From contig CACIXR010000005.1 in NCBI GenBank assembly GCA_902590695.1, positions 1 to 64,000 of the forward strand: 64,000 bases of DNA, in the 5' to 3' direction. Numbering within the stretch: the first letter of the stretch is position 1; every line of letters starts with the position of its first letter. The stretch comes from an uncultured Alphaproteobacteria bacterium. Its GTDB lineage: Bacteria > Pseudomonadota > Alphaproteobacteria > HIMB59 > GCA-002718135. Below, piece after piece: positions 33,982 to 42,328 of this stretch. The notes beneath the pieces were generated by a model that searched no databases, was not told the DNA's origin, and was given only the letters and a program-made list of their open reading frames with translations. A program made the translations under genes and the position numbers.

Positions 33982-35421
33982 ATGAATATTGAATCTGACA
34001 TAAATTTTGGCCCAAGGTTAAAAAAACAAAGGATAAGCAAAGGTTTTTCACAAGCTGAATTATCAAAAACTATAGGTATATCTCCTAGTTATTTAAATTT
34101 AATTGAAAGTGGAAAAAGAAAAATACCACTTTCCTTACTAATTAAAGCAGCTGATAAATTAGATTTATCAATTAAAGACTTCTCAACAGAATCTAGCAAA
34201 CGACTACTTTCAGACGTAATGGATGTTTTAAGCAATGAGATTTTTGATGATTTAAAGATAACCAATCACGACACAAGTGACTTTATTGGTTCAAATCCTA
34301 ACATAGCTAAAGCATTACTGACAATAAATGATTCTTTTAAAAGTTTTAAAGAAGATATGCAAAATCGACTTGAAACGATGGATGTCAATGCAAATCAAAT
34401 TGAAAAACCAACAAGACTACCTGTAGAAATCGTTTCAGATATTCTTCAAGAAAATAAAAATTACTTTCATGATTTAGAAGTAAGTTCTGAAAATCTAAGA
34501 AAAAAAATAGGTCTTGAAACTGGACCTAACATTGGTTCTGGATCTAAATTATCACTTTATCTTAAAGAAAAACATGGAATTGAAGTTAAAATAGTAACCA
34601 TAAACGAAGATGAAAAAATAGTTAAAAGATTTGATGAAAATTTAAAGATTTTTTATCTTTCTGAAATGTTAACTTACACATCAAGAAACTTTCATTTAGC
34701 ATCACAAGTTGCTTATTTAGAGGCTAATGATGTTATCAATAAAGTTATTAAAGATAATAACGTCGAATCAGAAGAAGTAGAACCTTTGCTTAAACTATCT
34801 TTACTAAATTATTATGCTGCTGCTTTTATGATGCCTTATAACGATTTTTTAAAGAGTGCTAAATTACATAAATATGATGTAGAAATTTTGATGCATCATT
34901 ATGCTTGTAGTTTTGAACAAGTTACACATAGATTAACAAATCTTCAAAGACCTGGAAACGAAGGAGTGCCATTTCATTTTTTAAAAACAGATATTGCTGG
35001 AAATGTCTCAAAGCGATTTTCTTTATCTGGTATTCATATACCAAGACATGGAGGTTCTTGTCCAAGATGGAATGTTTATACTGCTTTTTTAAATCCTGGA
35101 AAAATTCATCCTCAAATATCTAAAATGCCAGATGGACGAGTATATTTTTGTATCGCAAGAGCTTTTGAGAAAGGAATTGAAAAACATGGAATGCCTAAAA
35201 GCTTTGTTTCGATTGGTTTAGGTTGTGATATGAAATACGCTAAAGATCTAATTTATTCTGAAGGAATTGATCTAAATAATAAAAAATTACAAATGCCAAT
35301 TGGAGTATCTTGTAGGATATGCCCTAGAGTGGAATGTCAGCAAAGAGCTTTTCCTCCAATTGATAAAGAACTTAAATTAGATATAAAATATCGAGGGACT
35401 TCGCCCTACGTTACAATTTAG
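33982..35421 (+). CDS. XRE-family transcriptional regulator of the ScfR/RamB (short-chain acyl-CoA) type
   Basis: A 479-aa regulator. The N-terminal HTH is GPRLKKQRISKGFSQAELSKTIGISPSYLNLIESGKR. The middle is an ImmA/IrrE-like domain with RNFHLASQVAYLEANDVI, where the HExxH zinc motif is not intact. The C-terminal DUF2083 domain ends ISCRICPRVECQQRAFPP with clustered cysteines. Family members sense short-chain acyl-CoAs and regulate propionate, acetate or glyoxylate-type metabolism. It is convergent with the MDR reductase and close to the carnitine set, whose products include acetoacetate. It may control this block or acyl-CoA use in general. Confidence 0.88.
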   Translation: MNIESDINFGPRLKKQRISKGFSQAELSKTIGISPSYLNLIESGKRKIPLSLLIKAADKLDLSIKDFSTESSKRLLSDVMDVLSNEIFDDLKITNHDTSDFIGSNPNIAKALLTINDSFKSFKEDMQNRLETMDVNANQIEKPTRLPVEIVSDILQENKNYFHDLEVSSENLRKKIGLETGPNIGSGSKLSLYLKEKHGIEVKIVTINEDEKIVKRFDENLKIFYLSEMLTYTSRNFHLASQVAYLEANDVINKVIKDNNVESEEVEPLLKLSLLNYYAAAFMMPYNDFLKSAKLHKYDVEILMHHYACSFEQVTHRLTNLQRPGNEGVPFHFLKTDIAGNVSKRFSLSGIHIPRHGGSCPRWNVYTAFLNPGKIHPQISKMPDGRVYFCIARAFEKGIEKHGMPKSFVSIGLGCDMKYAKDLIYSEGIDLNNKKLQMPIGVSCRICPRVECQQRAFPPIDKELKLDIKYRGTSPYVTI

Positions 35422-36429
35422 TTAAATTTTGACTAACATTTTACCTAAATTTTTTCCATTAAGTAAATCTATAAATGCTTTAGGAGCATTTTCTATATTT
35501 TCATAAATTGTTTCTTTAAACTTTATTTTTCCTTCAGACAGCCAATTTCGCATATCAGTTTCAAAAGGTTCATTATCATTTTCATGATCAAAAATTAAAA
35601 AACCTTTTATAGTTAATCTTTTTACTAATACGTGCGCCATATTTTTTAATCCAGAAGGAGCAGAAGTTGAATTCATTTGAGAAATCCTTCCGCAAATAAT
35701 AATTCTTCCAAAATTTTTCATTCGAAAAATTGCAGACTCTAAAAAATCACCTCCAACATTATCAAAGTATAAGTCAAATCCTTCAGGACAAACTTCTTTT
35801 AAGTGAAGAACAAGGTTATCAATTTTTTTATAATTAAATGCTACATCAACATTTAATTCATTTTTTAACCAATCAACTTTTTCATCTGATCCAGTACTAG
35901 CATATACTTTGCATCCTAAATTTTTTGCAATTTGACAAACTGTTGAGCCAACACTTCCACCTGCTGAAGATACAAGAATACTTTGTCCCTTTTGTATATT
36001 CCCATGATTAAAAAGACCAATATATGCAGTTTGCCCTGTCATTCCCAAAGGTCCTAGATAAGTTTGTAATGGAAGATTGGAATTTTTTATTTTTTTTAAA
36101 TCATCACCTTTGCAAACGAAGTTATCTCTCATTCCATAATTACTGAAAACAACATCTCCTTCTTTAAATTGTGAATCTTTTGATTTTTGGACTGACCCAA
36201 TTGCATAACCTTCCATTTCCTCGCCTAGTAAAAAGGGTGGTTTATAATTTTTACGTTCTGTCATCCTTGCTCTCATATACGGATCAACAGATATCCATGA
36301 ATTAAGAACATGAATATTATTTGTTTCATCTAATTCTAATGTTTTAGATTTAATTTCAAAATCTTCTTCTTTAGGTAACCCAGTTGGTATATAATTTTTT
36401 AAAGCTACATATTTTGAAATTATTGTCAT
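35422..36429 (-). CDS. NADP-dependent medium-chain reductase (MDR, alkenal/prostaglandin-reductase-like)
   Basis: A 335-aa zinc-free MDR. It opens SKYVALKNYIPTGLPKEEDFEI, typical of the YncB/CurA-type branch. WISVDPYMRARM, LGPLGMTGQTAYIGL and SSAGGSVGSTVCQIAKNLGCKVYASTGSDEK (NADP turn) are present, as is DLYFDNVGGDFLE. These enzymes reduce the double bond of alpha,beta-unsaturated ketones or aldehydes. It follows the carnitine dehydrogenase gene with a 2-base gap and ends the minus-strand run starting at 38244. A role on crotonobetaine-like or enone by-products is possible but unproven. Confidence 0.86.
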   Translation of the reverse strand: MTIISKYVALKNYIPTGLPKEEDFEIKSKTLELDETNNIHVLNSWISVDPYMRARMTERKNYKPPFLLGEEMEGYAIGSVQKSKDSQFKEGDVVFSNYGMRDNFVCKGDDLKKIKNSNLPLQTYLGPLGMTGQTAYIGLFNHGNIQKGQSILVSSAGGSVGSTVCQIAKNLGCKVYASTGSDEKVDWLKNELNVDVAFNYKKIDNLVLHLKEVCPEGFDLYFDNVGGDFLESAIFRMKNFGRIIICGRISQMNSTSAPSGLKNMAHVLVKRLTIKGFLIFDHENDNEPFETDMRNWLSEGKIKFKETIYENIENAPKAFIDLLNGKNLGKMLVKI

Positions 36430-36431
36430 AA

Positions 36432-37352
36432 TTATAATTTATATTTTTTCTTTAATTCTAGCAAATCTATTAAGAAATTATCTCTTATATTACTTAAATC
36501 TTTTATAGAATGGTTCTTTGATTGTTTTTTTGTGCCTTTAATGATTTTTTCTTTAAGTGTTTTTGTTAGTTTTGGAGATTTGAGTTTAGTCCATGGAAGT
36601 TTCAATGCTGGTCCAAATTGATCTAACATGTGTTTCATACCCATTTCTCCTCCAGCTAGATGAAATGTAAGAAAAGTTCCCATTAGAGCCCACCTCATAC
36701 CTGGTCCATAAGTGATCGCATCGTCTAAATCTTTTGTTGAAGCAAATCCATCGTTTACAATATGTAATCCTTCTCTCCACAAAGCTTCTTGCAATCTATC
36801 AGATAAAAAGCCTGGTAATTCTTTTTCTACCAATAATGTTTTCATTTTAATTTTTTGATAAAATTTTTTTGCTTTATTAAGATATAAATTTGAAGTTTTT
36901 TTACCTTTTACAATTTCAACCAAAGGGAGTATATATACAGGGTTAAAAGGATGAGCTATGATTAATCTTTTTGGATTAATACATTTCAACTGTAAATCAG
37001 ATGGAAGTAAGCCAGATGAACTTGAAGCAATTACTGAATTTGAAGGTGAATATTTACTTATATTATTTATAACATCTTTTTTTAGAATTAATCTTTCGGG
37101 TACATTTTCCTGAATTAAATCTGCATTTTTAACTGCTTCCTCAATATTTTCTACGATTTCCAAATTTTTGAAATTGATTTTCGTATTATATAATTTCTTT
37201 ATAATTAAGTTTGTTCTTGTTATTTCATCTTTAAGAAAATTTAATTGCTGAGAATTTTTATCAAATGCTTTGACTTTTATACCATTTGCCAGAAATCTAA
37301 GTATCCAGCCGGTACCAATTACACCAGTTCCAATGACAGCAATATTTTTCAA
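36432..37352 (-). CDS. L-carnitine 3-dehydrogenase (3-hydroxyacyl-CoA dehydrogenase fold)
   Basis: A 306-aa NAD enzyme. It starts IAVIGTGVIGTGWILRFLANGIKVKAFD. QENVPERLILKKDV and SSSSGLLPSDLQ carry the Glu and Ser expected in the 3-hydroxyacyl dehydrogenase fold. IAHPFNPVYILPLVEIV carries the catalytic His, and GPGMRWALMGTFLTFHLAGGEMGMKHMLDQFG is typical of carnitine dehydrogenase. It oxidises L-carnitine to 3-dehydrocarnitine. In some rhizobia the same protein is fused to a thioesterase; here that domain is a separate gene at 38287. It lies one base after the BKACE stop, the enzyme that cleaves its product. Confidence 0.88.
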   Translation of the reverse strand: MKNIAVIGTGVIGTGWILRFLANGIKVKAFDKNSQQLNFLKDEITRTNLIIKKLYNTKINFKNLEIVENIEEAVKNADLIQENVPERLILKKDVINNISKYSPSNSVIASSSSGLLPSDLQLKCINPKRLIIAHPFNPVYILPLVEIVKGKKTSNLYLNKAKKFYQKIKMKTLLVEKELPGFLSDRLQEALWREGLHIVNDGFASTKDLDDAITYGPGMRWALMGTFLTFHLAGGEMGMKHMLDQFGPALKLPWTKLKSPKLTKTLKEKIIKGTKKQSKNHSIKDLSNIRDNFLIDLLELKKKYKL

Positions 37353-37353
37353 A

Positions 37354-38244
37354 TTAAAAATGTTTTTTTAGTTTTAATTTCTCTCTTGTCTGTTGCGGGG
37401 ATAAAATAGATGCTCCCATATCTTCAACAATGCATCTTGCCTTTTCAACTAACTGTGCATTTGATGCAAAAACTCCTCTCTTTAAATAAAGATTATCTTC
37501 CAATCCTACACGAACATTTCCTCCCAAAATAACTGCTTGAGCAGCCATTGGCATTTGAGATCTTCCTATTCCAAATCCAGACCAAATACCTTCAGAAGGC
37601 ACCATTTCCGCCATTGCTTTCATTGCGCTTGTTGTTGATGGTGATCCCCAAGGTATACCAAGGCATATTTGATAAAAAGGAGGGCCATCAATTAAGCCTT
37701 CTTTATAAAGTTGGTTAGCAAACCATAAATGGCCCATTTCAAAAGCTTCCATTTCCGGTTTCACTCCAAGTTCCTGCATTTTTTTTGCAGCAGTTCTTAG
37801 TTGTATCGGTGTATGAATAAATGTCATGTTTGAGTCACCAAAATTAAGTGATCCACAATCTAAAGTACAAATTTCAGGTAATAACTCTTCAACATGCTCT
37901 AATCTGCTTAATGCATCGATCATATCTGTATTTGCACCCACTGGATTTAAAGGATCTTTACCTGTTCCTACTTCAAAATCACCACCCATGCCTGTTGTAA
38001 AATTTAAAACTATATCTGTGTTAGATGAACGAATTCTATCTGCTACTTCTTTATAATAATTTAAATTTCTAGAAGGTTTGCCATCAGGTTCCCTTACATG
38101 TACATGAGCTATTGCTGCACCTGCTTTAGCGGCTTCAATTGAAGCATCAGCAATTTGTTTTGGTGTTATAGGTAATTCAGGATGTTTACCTGCTGTATCT
38201 CCAGATCCAGTTACCGCACATGAAATTATTACTTCATTATTCAT
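37354..38244 (-). CDS. Beta-keto acid cleavage enzyme (BKACE), probably dehydrocarnitine-cleaving
   Basis: A 296-aa zinc TIM-barrel enzyme of the former DUF849 family. [45 protein letters not shown] gives the active-site and His-x-His metal ligands. [16 protein letters not shown] [15 protein letters not shown] and EAFEMGHLW are family motifs. BKACE enzymes condense a beta-keto acid with acetyl-CoA and release acetoacetate and a new CoA ester. With carnitine dehydrogenase downstream and a hotdog thioesterase divergent at 42 bases, the set matches the known carnitine route: 3-dehydrocarnitine plus acetyl-CoA gives betainyl-CoA plus acetoacetate. Confidence 0.9.
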   Translation of the reverse strand: MNNEVIISCAVTGSGDTAGKHPELPITPKQIADASIEAAKAGAAIAHVHVREPDGKPSRNLNYYKEVADRIRSSNTDIVLNFTTGMGGDFEVGTGKDPLNPVGANTDMIDALSRLEHVEELLPEICTLDCGSLNFGDSNMTFIHTPIQLRTAAKKMQELGVKPEMEAFEMGHLWFANQLYKEGLIDGPPFYQICLGIPWGSPSTTSAMKAMAEMVPSEGIWSGFGIGRSQMPMAAQAVILGGNVRVGLEDNLYLKRGVFASNAQLVEKARCIVEDMGASILSPQQTREKLKLKKHF

Positions 38245-38286
38245 TATTTTAAACTACTATATTTTTTGAATTAATAAAGAAAAACA

Positions 38287-38754
38287 ATGAAGATATATTT
38301 AAATTCAGGAAGAGTTAAAAAGGAGTGGACCGATTACAACGGTCATATGAATTTGGCATTTTATATTCATCTTTTCGATGCTGGGTGGGAAGTTCTTTTA
38401 CAAAAATTTAATATGGGAGAAAATTCTGCTAAAACAGAGAAGAAAACTACTTTTGCTGTAGAATCACACACAACTTATGACAAAGAAGTTAAAGAGGGCG
38501 ATGAAGTAGATATTAATTTATTATTTCTTGATCGGGATAAAAAAAGATTAATTTATAAATTGGAAATGACACATAAGCTTGAAGGTTATAGAGCAGCAAC
38601 AACAGAAGTTTGTTCTTTATATGTTGATTTAAATATTAGAAAAGTTTCAGAATTAGAATTAGAAAAGCAACAAGATATAGATAAATTTATTCAAGAAAAT
38701 AAAAATAACTTTGATCCAGGAAACCTTACACTAATCCAAAAGCTGAAGAAGTAA
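38287..38754 (+). CDS. Hotdog-fold thioesterase (probable betainyl-CoA thioesterase)
   Basis: A 155-aa single hotdog domain of the 4-hydroxybenzoyl-CoA-thioesterase branch. The active-site segment is VKKEWTDYNGHMNLAFYIHLFDAGWE, with Asp and His in DYNGHMN. VESHTTYDKEVKEGDEVDINLLFLDRDKKR follows. It would hydrolyse betainyl-CoA to glycine betaine, closing the carnitine-to-betaine route encoded divergently. The usual fusion to carnitine dehydrogenase is absent. The gene is convergent with the HD-domain gene, with stops adjacent. Confidence 0.86.
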   Translation: MKIYLNSGRVKKEWTDYNGHMNLAFYIHLFDAGWEVLLQKFNMGENSAKTEKKTTFAVESHTTYDKEVKEGDEVDINLLFLDRDKKRLIYKLEMTHKLEGYRAATTEVCSLYVDLNIRKVSELELEKQQDIDKFIQENKNNFDPGNLTLIQKLKK

Positions 38755-39333
38755 TTATAAATTTCTATATGGAGTTCTATTAAATATTCTTTGAACCATA
38801 GGAACAAATTCTTTTAAAGGAACAGTATCATAATTTGGGTCAAATGAAGATTGATCCCATCTTTCGCAAAAATTTATAGTATCATTAAAAAATTCATGTC
38901 CAACAAATTTGTCACGAAGATTTCTATCTTTGCCATAATGGTGATTATAATAATATGCTTGAAATAAACCATGTTGTTCTACTATCCATCTAGTTTTTTC
39001 TGAAACAAATGGTTTTAAGACAGCTGCTGCCAGTTCGGAATGATTTAATGGGGCTATTTCATCACCAATATCATGTAATAGTGCAGCAACTACCATCTCT
39101 TCAGAAGCCTGCTCCCTTAGAGCTCTTGACGCTGTTTGAAGAGAATGTTCCAATCTTGAAACCTTATATCCACCCATTGATTTGTCTAAACCTTGAAGTA
39201 CTCTAACAATTCTATCTGCTGTTCCCTCGATATATTTGTCTTCAAAATTTGCTAAAAGATCATAATCTTCTTTATCACCATGTTTCATTTCAGTGAATTT
39301 TACTTCATCTTTAGACATGTAATAATTATACAT
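38755..39333 (-). CDS. HD-domain protein with mixed-valence diiron oxygenase ligands (PhnZ/TmpB-like)
   Basis: A 192-aa HD protein. All six metal ligands of the PhnZ/TmpB/MIOX-like oxygenases are visible in order: His in LEHSLQTA, His-Asp in LLHDIGD, His in NHSELAA, His in VEQHGLF and Asp in ERWDQSS. PhnZ and TmpB split the C-P bond of hydroxylated aminoethylphosphonates. The substrate-gating Tyr/Glu of PhnZ, recalled as just before the first ligand, seem to be replaced (MGGYKVSRLEH), so a different substrate is likely. Its carnitine and polyamine neighbours suggest an amine. An alternative start at Met 6 (39318) is possible. Confidence 0.83.
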   Translation of the reverse strand: MYNYYMSKDEVKFTEMKHGDKEDYDLLANFEDKYIEGTADRIVRVLQGLDKSMGGYKVSRLEHSLQTASRALREQASEEMVVAALLHDIGDEIAPLNHSELAAAVLKPFVSEKTRWIVEQHGLFQAYYYNHHYGKDRNLRDKFVGHEFFNDTINFCERWDQSSFDPNYDTVPLKEFVPMVQRIFNRTPYRNL

Positions 39334-39346
39334 ATTTTTATATTTT

Positions 39347-40330
39347 ATGAAACTAATTCCTGAATGGTTTGAACATCAATATTGTCTTATTGCTTGGCCA
39401 TGTAACAAAGATCTTTATGGAGATATTATCAATAAGGCTAGAGATGAGGTTGCTCACGTAATTAATGAAATCGCAAAAACTGAACATGTAATTGTCTTAT
39501 CAAATAAAGAAGATATTAATGAAATTGAAAATAAAACCAATCTTGAAAATATAGATATTTTAGAGTGTAAGTTAGATGACTCTTGGATGCGAGATATAGC
39601 ACCAATATTTTATAATGAAGATAAAAAATTAAAATCAATTAGTTTTGATTTTAATGGTTATGGAAAATATCCGGATTATTTTAACGATAATAAAGTATCA
39701 AAATTTATTTCAAACCATTTAAATATTCCAACAAAAAATTCTGATTTAGTTATTGAGGGTGGAGCAATCACTTATGATGATAGAAAAAATTTATTTAGTA
39801 CTAAAAATGTATTATTTAATAAAAATAGAAAACAGAAACACAGTAATGAATACATTATTAAACAATTAAAGATTTTATTTGATTTAAAACATATTTTTTT
39901 ATTTGAAAATGGACTAATAGAGGATGATACTGATGGTCATGTAGATAATTTATTATGCCCTGTTGGAAAAAATAAATATTTAATTGCCACTACGAACAAA
40001 TTAGACCCTAACTATGAAATATTAGAAAAAAATAAAGTCAATCTAATAAAATTTTTTCAAGGTACTAATCAGACATTTGATTTAATTGAAATTCCTTTAC
40101 CAACGAGAAAAAAGATAAATAATAAGAATATTATTAGTTCTTATATAAATTTCTATTTTAGTAAAAATAAAATTATACTACCCAAATTCAATGTTAAGGA
40201 AGACAATGAAGTAAAATTAACTTTTGAAAAGTTATTCCCAAATCGAGAAATTACCATGTTGGAAACAGCAAATATAAATTATGGTGGAGGAAATATTCAT
40301 TGTATAACAATGAATGTTCCAAAAATATGA
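39347..40330 (+). CDS. aguA: Agmatine deiminase
   Basis: A 327-aa guanidino-group hydrolase of the peptidyl-arginine-deiminase-like fold. Conserved stretches are PEWFEHQYCLIAWP, SWMRDIAPIFY, DLVIEGGAITYDD, IEDDTDGHVDNLLCPV with the catalytic Asp and His, and the catalytic Cys in YGGGNIHCITMNVP at the C-terminus. It converts agmatine to N-carbamoylputrescine and ammonia. It is somewhat shorter than the usual 340-370 residues. The next gene, N-carbamoylputrescine amidase, overlaps its stop by ATGA, so the two steps are translationally coupled. A polyamine ABC transporter follows. Confidence 0.93.
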   Translation: MKLIPEWFEHQYCLIAWPCNKDLYGDIINKARDEVAHVINEIAKTEHVIVLSNKEDINEIENKTNLENIDILECKLDDSWMRDIAPIFYNEDKKLKSISFDFNGYGKYPDYFNDNKVSKFISNHLNIPTKNSDLVIEGGAITYDDRKNLFSTKNVLFNKNRKQKHSNEYIIKQLKILFDLKHIFLFENGLIEDDTDGHVDNLLCPVGKNKYLIATTNKLDPNYEILEKNKVNLIKFFQGTNQTFDLIEIPLPTRKKINNKNIISSYINFYFSKNKIILPKFNVKEDNEVKLTFEKLFPNREITMLETANINYGGGNIHCITMNVPKI

Positions 40331-41184
40331 TAGTAAAAGTAGCAACATCACAATTTAAAGCTATTAAGGGAGATTTTGATGCTAATTTAAATAAAGCTAT
40401 AAGTTTAGTTGAAAAAGCTTCTAAGGAAAATGTAGATATTTTACTTCTACAAGAATTATTTCAAGATCATTATTTTTGTTCAACAAAAAATGATAAATTT
40501 TTTGATCTTGCAATTGATTTTCCTTCTAATCCAATGTTTGAAAAATTATCTAATATTTGTAGAGAAAAAAAAATTTCACTACCAATTAGTTTTTTTCAGA
40601 AGAAAGAAAATAAGTTTTTTAACTCTTTAGTTATGATTGATTCTTTGGGTAAAATAAGTGAAGTATATAACAAATCTCATATCCCTGAAGGGCCTGGATA
40701 TAATGAGAAGTATTATTTTGAAAAAGGTAATACAGGTTTTATGGTTTTTGATACCCCTCTAGCAAAAGTTGGTTGTGCAATTTGTTGGGATCAATGGTTT
40801 CCTGAATGTGCAAGAATATTAACATTGAATGGTGCAGATTTAATTTTATATCCATCAGCAATTGGTTCTGAACCACACATGCCTGAATTAAACTCAAAGG
40901 ATCATTGGATTAATACAATGGTAGGACATGCTGCAGCAAATCAAATCCCTATAATAACTTCAAATAGAATAGGAAAGGAGATCGAAGCTGATATTGAATT
41001 AAATTTTTATGGTAATTCTTTTATATTGGATCATCTTGGAAATGTTATAAATCGTATGAATGATAAGGATGAGGGAATAATAACTGCGACTTTAGATTTA
41101 TTAATTTCAAGAAAATATAGAAAATTATGGGGTAATTTTAGAGACAGAAGGCCGGATCTGTATAAAAAAATTCTCGATTTTTAA
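40327..41184 (+). CDS. aguB: N-carbamoylputrescine amidase
   Basis: A 285-aa nitrilase-superfamily enzyme. The catalytic triad is visible: Glu in LLLQELFQDHYFC, Lys in YNKSHIPEGPGYNEKYYF, and Cys in VGCAICWDQWFPECAR. It hydrolyses N-carbamoylputrescine to putrescine, CO2 and ammonia, completing the agmatine route with AguA. The start MIVKVATSQFKA at 40327 overlaps the aguA stop by 4 bases. A longer start at 40300 would add nine residues with no family support. It is 40 bases before the polyamine-binding-protein gene. Confidence 0.93.
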   Translation: MIVKVATSQFKAIKGDFDANLNKAISLVEKASKENVDILLLQELFQDHYFCSTKNDKFFDLAIDFPSNPMFEKLSNICREKKISLPISFFQKKENKFFNSLVMIDSLGKISEVYNKSHIPEGPGYNEKYYFEKGNTGFMVFDTPLAKVGCAICWDQWFPECARILTLNGADLILYPSAIGSEPHMPELNSKDHWINTMVGHAAANQIPIITSNRIGKEIEADIELNFYGNSFILDHLGNVINRMNDKDEGIITATLDLLISRKYRKLWGNFRDRRPDLYKKILDF

Positions 41185-41224
41185 TTTATTTTATTTAATG
41201 TAATTTTTATTTAGGAGGGGAATA

Positions 41225-42277
41225 ATGCTTAAGTATTTTATATCTCTATTAGTTTTAATTTCTTTTTCAGCTCAGGCTAAAGAAGAATTATACATTTACA
41301 ATTGGTCTGACTACATTGCCGAAGATACAATTGAAAATTTTGAAAATGAATTTGGCATTGATGTAACTTATGATGTTTTTGATTCAAATGAGGTTCTTGA
41401 AGCTAAACTTTTAGCTGGTGGATCTGGCTATGATATTGTTGTGCCTTCTGGTTCTTTTTTAGAAAACCAAATCAAGGCTGGAGTGTTCCAAAAACTTGAT
41501 AAATCTAAGCTTTCAAATATTGGTAATTTAGATCCTGATGTTCTTGCAAAAATAGAAGCGCACGATCCAGGTGGTCAATACTCAATAAATTATATGTATG
41601 GTACTACAGGTATTGGCTATAATACTGATAAAGTTGATGAAAACGATATTACAAGTTGGAGTATTTTGTTTGATCCAGCTATTGCATCTAAGTATGAAGA
41701 TTGTGGTATCGCAATGTTGGATGCCCCAACAGAGGTTATGGAAATTGCTTTGAAATATGTTGGAAAAGATCCTTATACCGAGGATGAGAAAGATTATGAG
41801 GTTGCTCTTGCAATGTTGCAAGAAATTAGACCTTACATAAGATATTTTGATTCTTCTCAATATATCGATGATTTAGCAAATGGAGAGATCTGCTTGACTA
41901 TGGGATGGTCTGGTGATGTTTTCCTAGCTGCTGATGAAGCTGCAGATGGTGTAGAAGCTTGGTACTCAATTCCATCTGAAGGAACTGTAATATGGTTTGA
42001 TATGATGGCTATTCCAGCTGATGCAAAAAATGTTGAGAATGCTCACAAATTTATAAATTATATTTTAAGACCTCAAGTTGCTGCTGATATTACAAACTAC
42101 GTTTGGTATTCAAATCCAAATAAAGCAGCCAATGAACTAGTTGATCCTGAAATTTTTGAAGATCCTGCTATTTATCCAGATGAAGCAACTTTAAGTATGC
42201 TTTTTGCTGATACTGCAGACTCTCCAAAAAAATCTAAATTATCAACTAAATATTTTAATAAGTTTAAAGCAAATTAA
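41225..42277 (+). CDS. Polyamine (spermidine/putrescine) periplasmic binding protein, PotD/PotF type
   Basis: A 350-aa binding protein. A Sec signal peptide is clear: MLKYFISLLVLISFSAQA with cleavage after AQA. The mature start KEELYIYNWSDYIAEDTIENFENEFG is diagnostic of PotD/PotF. AKLLAGGSGYDIVVPSGSFL and NYMYGTTGIGYNTDKV follow. AGGAGGGG 5 bases upstream of the ATG gives very strong translation, fitting a highly expressed binding protein. The ligand is putrescine or spermidine by family; the aguAB genes upstream and the puuA-like gene downstream favour putrescine. A perfect hairpin follows the stop. Confidence 0.92.
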   Translation: MLKYFISLLVLISFSAQAKEELYIYNWSDYIAEDTIENFENEFGIDVTYDVFDSNEVLEAKLLAGGSGYDIVVPSGSFLENQIKAGVFQKLDKSKLSNIGNLDPDVLAKIEAHDPGGQYSINYMYGTTGIGYNTDKVDENDITSWSILFDPAIASKYEDCGIAMLDAPTEVMEIALKYVGKDPYTEDEKDYEVALAMLQEIRPYIRYFDSSQYIDDLANGEICLTMGWSGDVFLAADEAADGVEAWYSIPSEGTVIWFDMMAIPADAKNVENAHKFINYILRPQVAADITNYVWYSNPNKAANELVDPEIFEDPAIYPDEATLSMLFADTADSPKKSKLSTKYFNKFKAN

Positions 42278-42293
42278 AAAATATACTTCATTT

Positions 42294-42321
42294 CAGCACT
42301 AATATATTAATATTAGTGCTG
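42294..42321 (+). repeat. Perfect 12-bp hairpin between binding-protein and ATPase genes
   Basis: CAGCACTAATAT at 42294-42305, loop ATTA, then the exact reverse complement ATATTAGTGCTG at 42310-42321. It lies 17 bases after the binding-protein stop and 8 bases before the ATPase start, so it reaches into the ATPase ribosome-binding region. Only three Ts follow. It may protect the upstream mRNA from 3' decay and lower translation of the downstream gene, as intercistronic hairpins do in other ABC transporter operons. Confidence 0.75.
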
Positions 42322-42328
42322 ATTTAAG

